From UBA3537 sp965662485 (GTDB lineage Bacteria > Bacteroidota > Bacteroidia > Flavobacteriales > Flavobacteriaceae), in assembly GCA_965662485.1 (NCBI GenBank), contig CBFIIL010000022.1, positions 1-25,123 on the forward strand: DNA of 25,123 bases. The letters are read 5' to 3'. Below, piece by piece: positions 1 to 6,242 of the stretch. Positions within the stretch are counted from its first letter, which is position 1; each line of letters begins with the position of its first letter. Made by a program: the position numbers and the translations under genes. The notes below the pieces were generated by a model, which saw only the letters and a program-made list of their open reading frames with translations, ran no database searches and was not told where the DNA came from.

Positions 1-2
1 TA

Positions 3-428
3 TGGACTAACACCACGACGACAGCACTTGATGTTGTATATAGTTTTGTGCCAGTATCTTCGGACAATTGTGCGGGTGCAACCTTTACCGTTACTGTTAC
101 TGTAAATCCAGAGCCAGAGGTACTGAATCAAACCACAACAATATGTAGCACATCGGCGGTTGACCTTACGTTAGGTGATGATGCCGATGGTCCATCGGTG
201 GTGAGTTATGATCTTACAGCGATTACCCCAGAGGCAGGATTAGTAGCAGGGGGCTCTAATGCTGTAGAGGGAACGAATTTATCATCAGACGCTATTGATT
301 TAGATGAGTGGACCAACACGTCCACCACGCCATTAGATGTGGTTTATAGTTTTGTGCCAATGTCATCAGACAATTGTGTGGGTGCAATATTTACCGTTAC
401 TGTTACTGTAACCCCAGAGCCAGTACCT
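3..428 (+). repeat. Intragenic tandem repeat, 306-bp period (102 aa PKD-like unit)
   Basis: The stretch 3-122 recurs at 309-428 with an offset of exactly 306 bp. Encoded landmarks match in order: WTNT, LDVVYSFVP, SSDNC, G-A, FTVTVTV, PEP. Several DNA stretches are identical, for example the 22 bases beginning at 84 and at 390. One complete period and the start of a second are visible; more copies probably lie to the left of the window. Downstream of 428 the sequence diverges. Confidence 0.85.
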
Positions 429-1454
429 GTGGTAGAACCCCCTTTGTCATTATCGAACTGTGATGATGATACGGACGGGTTGTTAACTTTCGATATGAGT
501 TCGGTTTCAGCCGATATGATAGGTTCACAGTCTAATATCTCTGTAACATATCATGACACAGAGTCTAATGCAATAATAGGTAATAGTACTTCATTAGGAA
601 CGAATGTTACAATGACCGAGCCTTACGAACAGACTATTTTTATTCGTTTTGAAAATACTCTTACAAACTGTTATGTAATAAGAACTATTAATTTAATTGT
701 TGATCCATTACCAGTAGTAAATTTAGAAAATGATTATTTTATTTGTTCAGATTCAAGCTCCATAGGTGATGATTTTGTAGAGGTTGATCCAGGGCTTTCG
801 CCATCGGTTTATAGTTTTACGTGGCGTGATGAATTTGGTGCGCTACTTAGTACAGCACCGACCTACACCATTGATGAAGTTGGTATTTATACTTTAGAGG
901 TGAGTTATTCAAATTCTAGTACGGGTTGTTCGGCGCCATTAGAAATTTTCACAGTCAGTGAAAGTGGTCCACCATTGCTCACTGTTGATGTAGTGACAGA
1001 GGATTTTGCAGACACACATGTTGTTGTAGCTTCGGCAGTAGGGACAGGTGCTTATGAGTTTAGTTTAGACCAGGGGCCATGGCAGGATAGTGGAACGTTT
1101 ATAGGGGTAACCCCAGGTGATCATGTCATTAGTGCGCGTGATCTTAACGGGTGTGGCGTTTCAACGGAACCATTATTTATTGTAGATTATCCAAAATATT
1201 TCACGCCTAATGGTGATGGTTATAATGATACATGGAATATATCAGCCTTGTCTAGTCAATTAGGGTCTAGGATATTAATATTTGACCGTTTTGGTAAGTT
1301 GTTAAAGCAAATCAGTACGGCAGGCGATGGTTGGGATGGCACCTATAATGGCCAAAAGATGCCAACGACGGACTATTGGTTCTTATTGGAGTACAATGAT
1401 TTAACAACATCAGAGCCCAAACAACTCCGAGCACACTTTAGTTTGAAGAGGTAG
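3..1454 (+). CDS. C-terminal part of a repeat-containing T9SS type-B secreted surface protein (5' truncated by window edge)
   Basis: The reading frame is open from base 3, so the gene begins upstream of the window; the first in-frame GTG (48) lies inside a repeat and is not a true start. The visible part is about 483 residues. It opens with PKD-like, Thr/Val-rich repeats (FTVTVTV, DDADG) spaced 102 residues apart, followed by further Ig/PKD-like segments. It ends in a roughly 90-residue gliding-motility-associated C-terminal domain: YPKYFTPNGDGYNDTWNIS, then IFDRFGK, GDGWDGTYNG, DYWF and a terminal FSLKR. That ending is the type-B sorting signal read by the type IX secretion system, so the protein is probably exported to the cell surface or medium, perhaps as an adhesin (inference). 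It lies 62 nt upstream of a second type-B substrate and a PorP/SprF gene, a pairing typical of SprB-like systems. The repeat part looks more GC-rich than the genes that follow. The class assignment is firm; the ligand and total size are unknown. Confidence 0.9.
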   Translation, partial: WTNTTTTALDVVYSFVPVSSDNCAGATFTVTVTVNPEPEVLNQTTTICSTSAVDLTLGDDADGPSVVSYDLTAITPEAGLVAGGSNAVEGTNLSSDAIDLDEWTNTSTTPLDVVYSFVPMSSDNCVGAIFTVTVTVTPEPVPVVEPPLSLSNCDDDTDGLLTFDMSSVSADMIGSQSNISVTYHDTESNAIIGNSTSLGTNVTMTEPYEQTIFIRFENTLTNCYVIRTINLIVDPLPVVNLENDYFICSDSSSIGDDFVEVDPGLSPSVYSFTWRDEFGALLSTAPTYTIDEVGIYTLEVSYSNSSTGCSAPLEIFTVSESGPPLLTVDVVTEDFADTHVVVASAVGTGAYEFSLDQGPWQDSGTFIGVTPGDHVISARDLNGCGVSTEPLFIVDYPKYFTPNGDGYNDTWNISALSSQLGSRILIFDRFGKLLKQISTAGDGWDGTYNGQKMPTTDYWFLLEYNDLTTSEPKQLRAHFSLKR

Positions 1455-1483
1455 TAGGTACAATAAAGTTATATTTTTTTCGT

Positions 1484-1491
1484 TATATTTG
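1484..1491 (+). promoter_or_regulatory. Candidate -7 promoter box (TATATTTG)
   Basis: TATATTTG matches the Bacteroidota -7 consensus TAnnTTTG exactly. It sits 25 nt before the ATG at 1517, so transcription would start about 10-20 nt upstream of the coding region. No TTTG -33 element is present at the usual 17-21 nt spacing, so it is only a candidate. It would drive the choice-of-anchor-L gene together with the PorP/SprF gene. Confidence 0.35.
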
Positions 1492-1516
1492 TTTAATAAC
1501 TTCATATTCCCAAATT

Positions 1517-2725
1517 ATGAAACACCTACAAACTCTTCCAGTGTTGTGGCTTTTATCATTTTTTAGCTATGGACAAATTATTAGTGTCAATGACGCCTCA
1601 TATCCAGAATCTAGTTATGGTCCAGAACAACTTATAAAAGATGTTTTAATTTCTAGCGATTGCAGTACAGCAAGTAATTTTTCTAGTAAGGTAAAAGGTG
1701 CTCCTACAGACCTTCCCGATAAGAGTTATGGGTATTTTAAAACACCCGCAGGGAGTACTTTTCCTTTTACAGAAGGAATAATTCTTACTACAGGAAAGGC
1801 AAGACCTATCGGCAATACAACAATTACTAATACAATTAGTGGTGTTAATAGTTTAACTGGAGATAGCGACTTGGAAAATGCACTTAATATTACACAAACA
1901 AATGATGCCACATTTTTTAAGTTTAATTTTAAACCTCAAGTTGACGATATTAGTTTTCGTTTTTTGATGGGCTCTGAAGAATATGATGGTAATACAGAAT
2001 GTCAATTTGCAGATGGTTTTGCTTTTTTACTTAGAGAAGTTGGAACTCAAAATTACACCAATTTAGCGGTTCTACCATATGGGACACCTGTAAATGTAAC
2101 CAATATTAATAATTCTAATCAATGTAGAAAAAACGCCCAATATTTTGAAGGATACAATCCAACGACAACTAATTTTGGGGGTCATACTAAAATATTGATT
2201 GCAAAATCAGCAAGTACAATAGTTATTGAATCTTTCCCCGCAGAATCAGTTTCGGCAGAGTTTTTACTGCCAGAATTTTCAACTCCTAATAAATTAAAAG
2301 TCGAAGTTATAGGAAAAGGCGATTATGAATATGCTCTAAATGATGGTCCCTGGCAAAAAGAAAATATTTTAACAAATGTATATCATGGTGAGCATTCAAT
2401 TCATGTACGCGATCGATATGGTTGTGCAGTTAAAACAATAAGAATTGTTAATATAGATTATCCAAAATATTTTACTCCAAATGGCGATGGTTATCACGAT
2501 ACGTGGAATATTAGCAGTTTAAAGTCGCAAGCTAACGCAAAAATTTATATATTTGACAGATATGGTAAATTGCTCAAAGAATTAAGTCCAGCCAGCGATG
2601 GATGGAATGGTACTTTCAATGGACAACCAATGCCAACATCAGACTATTGGTTTTTGGTGGAATATGAAAGTCCAACAACAAAAAATACGGAACAATTTAG
2701 AGCGCATTTCACCTTGAAAAGATAA
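1517..2725 (+). CDS. Short choice-of-anchor L / T9SS type-B sorting-domain surface protein
   Basis: 402 residues. A signal peptide (MKHLQTLPVLWLLSFFSYGQ) is followed by a choice-of-anchor L-type region at about residues 25-235. Its hallmarks are the SSDCSTASNF stretch, GIILTTG, FKFNFKP, FLMGSEEYD, FADGFAF and LAVLPYGTPV. A linker (DYEYALNDGPWQ, then VRDRYGC) leads to a type-B C-terminal sorting domain from about residue 315 (YPKYFTPNGDGYHDTW, IFDRYGK, SDGWNGTFNG, DYWF, FTLKR). The protein should cross the inner membrane by Sec and the outer membrane by T9SS. The anchor-L region seems to stop early: after NFGGHTK the usual second half, with its YHIKLVIAD-like strand, is missing, and the protein goes almost straight into the pre-sorting linker. 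Family members I recall are commonly much longer and carry PKD/Ig repeats in between. The PorP/SprF gene starts 6 nt after its stop, suggesting one transcript. Adhesive or matrix role is inference. Confidence 0.85.
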   Translation: MKHLQTLPVLWLLSFFSYGQIISVNDASYPESSYGPEQLIKDVLISSDCSTASNFSSKVKGAPTDLPDKSYGYFKTPAGSTFPFTEGIILTTGKARPIGNTTITNTISGVNSLTGDSDLENALNITQTNDATFFKFNFKPQVDDISFRFLMGSEEYDGNTECQFADGFAFLLREVGTQNYTNLAVLPYGTPVNVTNINNSNQCRKNAQYFEGYNPTTTNFGGHTKILIAKSASTIVIESFPAESVSAEFLLPEFSTPNKLKVEVIGKGDYEYALNDGPWQKENILTNVYHGEHSIHVRDRYGCAVKTIRIVNIDYPKYFTPNGDGYHDTWNISSLKSQANAKIYIFDRYGKLLKELSPASDGWNGTFNGQPMPTSDYWFLVEYESPTTKNTEQFRAHFTLKR

Positions 2726-2731
2726 GATTTA

Positions 2732-3736
2732 ATGAAATTAGCCAAAAAATTAATTCTTCTTGCCACACTTGGTTTTTGTTACAATGGCATGGAAGCACAG
2801 GAAGGATTACCAATATATTCAGACTACTTGACGGACAATTATTATTTAATTCATCCTTCGATGGCAGGTGTAGCCAATTGTAATAAAGTACGATTAACAG
2901 GAAGACAGCAATGGTTTGGTCAGGATAATGCACCAAGTTTGCAGACCTTTAGCATCAATGGTAGAATCGGCGACACTCAATCTGGAGTAGGCGCAATTGC
3001 TTTTAACGATCAGAATGGATATCACTCTCAAACAGGAGCTTATTTGACATATGCACATCATTTAATGTTTTCAAGAAATACAATTGATTTGAATATGTTG
3101 TCTTTTGGACTTAGCGCTGGGATGATTCAATATAAACTAGATGAAACAGCATTTGTGGAATTCGATCCTATAATTGCCGGAATTGAGCAAAGCGCAACAG
3201 ATTTCAATGTTGATTTTGGATTTTCTTATCATCTTATTAATTTTTATGCTCACGCTACAATAAAGAATCTTCTTAAAAATCAAGGCGTCAATATTAATGA
3301 ACAAGGAGTTAGCTACGATAATCTAACAACCTATCTTTTTTCTGCAGGGAATGTTTTTTCAAAATTTGGGAGCGATTGGAGCTATGAACCATCAATTTTA
3401 TATGCATATAAAGACGCTACAAAAGAATCATTTATTGATGCTAATCTTAAGGCTTACAGAAAATTTGATTTTGGTAATATTTATGCTGGAGTTTCATATA
3501 GAAGGAGTTTTGATGGAGCACAATTTACAAATGGAAGTACTGTAAGCAGTCAAAAATTACAATATATCACACCTTTAGTGGGGATTGAATACAATAATTT
3601 TATGTTCGCTTACACCTATTCTTATCAATCAAATTCTATTGTTCTTGATAATGGTGGATATCACCAGATTACCCTTGGGTTCAATTTTGGATGTCGAAAA
3701 GAAAAGTATGATTGTGAGTGTCCTAGTGTAAATTAA
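2732..3736 (+). CDS. PorP/SprF family type IX secretion-associated outer-membrane protein
   Basis: 334 residues with an N-terminal signal peptide ending near MEAQ (about residue 23). The mature start is typical of PorP/SprF proteins: PIYSDYLTDNYYLIHPSMAG, then CNKVRLTGRQQWFG, APSLQTFSINGRI and GVGAIAFNDQNGYHSQTGAYLTYAHHL. The rest is alternating short beta strands, as expected for an outer-membrane barrel, and the end is Cys-rich (CRKEKYDCECPSVN). Members work with the T9SS and are often encoded directly behind type-B-signal substrates; SprF, for example, is required for SprB export in Flavobacterium johnsoniae. Here the gene follows two such substrates, the nearer by 6 nt, so it is probably the partner for one or both (inference). 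Many paralogues usually exist per genome, so I do not assign a specific symbol. It converges on murI with only 12 nt between stops; no strong terminator is visible there. Confidence 0.9.
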   Translation: MKLAKKLILLATLGFCYNGMEAQEGLPIYSDYLTDNYYLIHPSMAGVANCNKVRLTGRQQWFGQDNAPSLQTFSINGRIGDTQSGVGAIAFNDQNGYHSQTGAYLTYAHHLMFSRNTIDLNMLSFGLSAGMIQYKLDETAFVEFDPIIAGIEQSATDFNVDFGFSYHLINFYAHATIKNLLKNQGVNINEQGVSYDNLTTYLFSAGNVFSKFGSDWSYEPSILYAYKDATKESFIDANLKAYRKFDFGNIYAGVSYRRSFDGAQFTNGSTVSSQKLQYITPLVGIEYNNFMFAYTYSYQSNSIVLDNGGYHQITLGFNFGCRKEKYDCECPSVN

Positions 3737-3748
3737 TTAAATTAGGAT

Positions 3749-4528
3749 TTAATCCAATTTTTGAACCATTGACTTATCCCAATTCATCAATCTAGAAATT
3801 ATTTTTTTTGAACCATTTGTAAAGAATACATACTCGCCTTTTTGAGTGCTTTCTGCGAGGAGATTATGATTTTGAAGTACAGCTTTAGTTTGTTTCGCAA
3901 CAGCTGGACCTGAGTCTATAATTTTTATGTTTTTTGGCAATATTTTTTCTAAAATAGGTTTTAAAAAATGATAATGTGTGCAGCCTAAAACCAAACAATC
4001 CATATTGGCTTCAAGCATAGGAGATAAGTATGTTTTAAGCAATTGTTCCATTTCTGCTGAAAATAGCGCTCCAGCTTCAATCAGCTCTACAATTCCATCA
4101 CCCACTTGTTCAACGACATTTAATTCTTTTGTGTAGCGTTGTGAAGTCTCATGAAACAAACTACTACTCAGCGTTCCTTTTGTGGCTAAAATTCCTATAC
4201 AATTCGTTTTTGTATTAAGTGCAGCGGGTTTTATTGCGGGTTCAATTCCAATAAAAGGGACATTGTATTTTTCTCTTAAAAATGAAATTGCATTTGTAGT
4301 AGCAGTATTACAAGCCACAACTACAATTTTTGCTCCTTTATTGAGTAGGATCTCTGTATTAATGATGGAACGTTCCAAAATAGCTTTTCTACCTTTTGTT
4401 CCATAAGGTGCGTATTTAGAATCAGAAATATAGATTGTAGATTCCATTGGGAGTAGTGTATTTACTTCTTTCCAAATAGAAAGCCCTCCTGCTCCAGAAT
4501 CAAATATACCAATAGGTTTTGTGCTCAT
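3749..4528 (-). CDS. murI: Glutamate racemase
   Basis: 259 residues, normal for the family. It interconverts L- and D-glutamate, supplying D-Glu for peptidoglycan precursors in the cytoplasm. The N-terminal motif IGIFDSGAGGLS carries Asp10. The two catalytic cysteines appear as C73 in VVACNTATT and C183 in LVLGCTHYHFL. The PYG motif (41-43) and the GIEPAIKPA segment also fit. The ATG at 4528 is favoured because the conserved motif starts only a few residues later. It lies just beyond the terminator that ends the ompH transcript, so it is probably transcribed largely on its own or by read-through. It sits at the end of an envelope-biogenesis cluster, which suits its cell-wall role. Confidence 0.97.
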   Translation of the reverse strand: MSTKPIGIFDSGAGGLSIWKEVNTLLPMESTIYISDSKYAPYGTKGRKAILERSIINTEILLNKGAKIVVVACNTATTNAISFLREKYNVPFIGIEPAIKPAALNTKTNCIGILATKGTLSSSLFHETSQRYTKELNVVEQVGDGIVELIEAGALFSAEMEQLLKTYLSPMLEANMDCLVLGCTHYHFLKPILEKILPKNIKIIDSGPAVAKQTKAVLQNHNLLAESTQKGEYVFFTNGSKKIISRLMNWDKSMVQKLD

Positions 4529-4535
4529 ATTGATA

Positions 4536-4572
4536 CAAAAATAAAAAAGCTACTCTTTATGAGTAGCTTTTT
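4536..4572 (-). terminator. Intrinsic terminator after the ompH pair
   Basis: Arms 4544-4555 and 4561-4572 form a perfect 12-bp stem (core AGCTACTC/GAGTAGCT, flanked by A/T pairs) with the 5-nt loop TTTAT (4556-4560). Read on the minus strand, the descending arm runs into a U-rich tract extending to about 4537. It lies between the second ompH stop (4595) and the murI start (4528), so it should end the DUF6089-uppS-bamA-ompH-ompH transcript. The A-rich opposite flank would let it act in both directions. Confidence 0.85.
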
Positions 4573-4594
4573 AAAAACTATTTTGGAAAATCTT

Positions 4595-5110
4595 TTAGAA
4601 TCCTAATTCAGATTTTACGTCTGCTAATAGATCTTTACCATTAGCCATAATGACACCTTGCCCTTGAGAAGAATCTAAGATATAGTCAAACCCTTGAGTA
4701 TTACCAACCTTAAGAATAGCATTTTTTGCTTTTTCTGTAATTGGCTTCAATAAGTCTAATTCTTTTTTCTGTAAGTCTTGTTGTGCTTGCGCTTGATACT
4801 GACGGATGCTTTGTTCCATGCTTTGAACTTCTTGCAAACGCTTCCCGTTTTCTTCATCCGTTTTTGTTGAAGATTCAGCATCATATTGCTTGATTTTGTT
4901 TTGAAGTTCAGTGGCCATTGCTTGAATATCAGTTTCGTAAGTTTTCGCTAATTTTTCAAGCTCAGATTTTGCACTTTTCATTTCTGGCATAGATTCTACT
5001 AATTCCTGAGTATTAATATGTGCAACTTTAGATTGCGCTTGAGCATTAAAGCTACATACTAAAATGATTGCTGTTGTTAAGAGTAGATTTTTTAAATGTT
5101 TCATTTTCAA
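4595..5110 (-). CDS. OmpH/Skp family periplasmic chaperone (second, short copy)
   Basis: 171 residues. The signal peptide is MKMKHLKNLLLTTAIILVCSFNAQAQ, with cleavage expected after AQA or AQAQ. The mature protein starts KVAHINTQELVESMPEMKSAKSEL, the usual OmpH opening, continues with a long charged coiled coil (about residues 45-125, rich in K, E and Q), and closes with a conserved beta end (FDYILDSSQGQGVIMA, then DLLADVKSELGF). Skp-like trimers hold unfolded outer-membrane proteins in the periplasm and hand them to the BAM complex. An ATG two codons downstream (5104) is an equally possible start. It follows the longer ompH copy by 14 nt, with bamA upstream, in an apparent operon that ends at the terminator immediately after it. 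Confidence 0.93.
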   Translation of the reverse strand: MKMKHLKNLLLTTAIILVCSFNAQAQSKVAHINTQELVESMPEMKSAKSELEKLAKTYETDIQAMATELQNKIKQYDAESSTKTDEENGKRLQEVQSMEQSIRQYQAQAQQDLQKKELDLLKPITEKAKNAILKVGNTQGFDYILDSSQGQGVIMANGKDLLADVKSELGF

Positions 5111-5124
5111 ATTATAATTAAAAT

Positions 5125-6153
5125 TTATTTTCTATTATTTTTTATGCTATCACGTTTTCTTTTTTGTGCTTCTAGTCTTGCTTTTCGCTCCGCTAAAATA
5201 CGTTTTTTCTTTTCTTCTAAAGCTTTTTTTCTAGCATCTCTAGAATTGGTTGTTGTTTTTTCTTCTTTTATAACTTCTTGCTCTGCTGCTGTTGAATTTT
5301 CTTGTTCCTTAACTTTTGAACTTTCTTCTTTTTTTCTATTAGCTTTGTTTAGTTTTTCAGCACGAGCTTTTTCTCTAGCTTCTTTTGCTTTTTGCTTTTT
5401 CTCTTCAATTTCTTTTTTTCGAGATGTTCGTTTTGCTTCCAATTCTTCTTTGCGCTTAGCTAGTGCTTCTGCACGTTTTGCATTGCGTTCGTCAATCAGC
5501 TTTTGACGCTCGTCTTTATCAGAATCAACATCAACAATATTGTTTTCTTTTTCTGCCGCCTTGCGTTCTTTTTTACTTTTCACTTGTTCGCGTTTTGCAG
5601 TTCTATTGATGGTTCTTAGTACTTGCTCGCTAATATCGTATCGATCAGCAGAATAGAGCATTACAACATCTGCAGATTTATCAAAAATAAAGTCAAATTT
5701 CTTTGTTGTTGCAATTTCTTGAACGGCGGCAAATATTTGATCTTGAATAGGCTGAATCAATTGTTTTTTTTGAATCATTAGATCCCCATTTGGGCCAAAT
5801 CGTTTTTGTTGATATTCTAGGATTTCATTTTCTATAATTTGAAGATCCTCTTCACGTTCTTCAATGAGTTCGTTTGTAAGCAAAACACGCTCATTATTCA
5901 ACTGATTTTTTTGTGTTTCTAATTCTGCAATGCGTTGTTCAACATCTGTTTTCCATTGTTGAACTTTAGTTTCAAGTTGACTTTGGGCGTTTTGATATTC
6001 AGTAATATTTTCTAATATATATTCTGTATCAATATAACCAATTCTTACGCCTCTTTGTGCAAAAGCAGAAATACTAAAAAACACAAAAATTAGAGTCAAG
6101 ACTATTGTCTTGAATTCTATGTTGGTAAAATTGTTTTTAATAAAATATTTCAT
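5125..6153 (-). CDS. OmpH/Skp family protein with long charged C-terminal extension
   Basis: 342 residues, about twice an ordinary OmpH. A signal peptide with a hydrophobic core at about 15-31 ends in SAFAQ. Residues about 35-185 form the OmpH domain: VRIGYIDTEYILENITEYQNA, a coiled coil, then KKFDFIFDKSADVVMLYSADRYDIS. After about residue 185 comes a tail of some 155 residues made almost entirely of K, E, R and A, with repeated KRAEALAKRKEELEA-like heptads, predicted to be a long single helix or coiled coil. The chaperone domain implies periplasmic handling of outer-membrane clients. The tail's job is unknown; it could span the periplasm or bind peptidoglycan or nucleic-acid-like polyanions (speculation). 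It is 89 nt after bamA and 14 nt before the second ompH copy. Confidence 0.9.
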   Translation of the reverse strand: MKYFIKNNFTNIEFKTIVLTLIFVFFSISAFAQRGVRIGYIDTEYILENITEYQNAQSQLETKVQQWKTDVEQRIAELETQKNQLNNERVLLTNELIEEREEDLQIIENEILEYQQKRFGPNGDLMIQKKQLIQPIQDQIFAAVQEIATTKKFDFIFDKSADVVMLYSADRYDISEQVLRTINRTAKREQVKSKKERKAAEKENNIVDVDSDKDERQKLIDERNAKRAEALAKRKEELEAKRTSRKKEIEEKKQKAKEAREKARAEKLNKANRKKEESSKVKEQENSTAAEQEVIKEEKTTTNSRDARKKALEEKKKRILAERKARLEAQKRKRDSIKNNRK

Positions 6154-6242
6154 ACTATTTTAATTTCAGTTTTGGGACTTATGCTCAAATTAACAAAATT
6201 AATTTTAATTCACACACGATAATGAAATTACCATGCCAAAAA

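Noticed and set aside
3745..3755. GGATTTAATCC palindrome at the PorP/SprF-murI junction as a terminator
   Set aside because: Only a 5-bp stem with a single-base centre, too short to form an RNA hairpin.
4536..4543. TATTTTTG as a promoter box for murI
   Set aside because: It coincides with the terminator U tract, lacks a -33 partner and would leave no leader; a chance match.
5096..5506. 136-codon open frame on the + strand, Phe/Ser-rich
   Set aside because: It is antisense to the charged K/E-rich tail of the long OmpH gene; the composition (F, S, L runs) is the mirror of that tail and no promoter or family feature is seen.
6194..6201. TAATTTTG on the minus strand as an internal promoter before the long ompH gene
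   Set aside because: Exact -7 match but no -33 element within the accepted spacing, in A/T-rich DNA where such matches are expected by chance.
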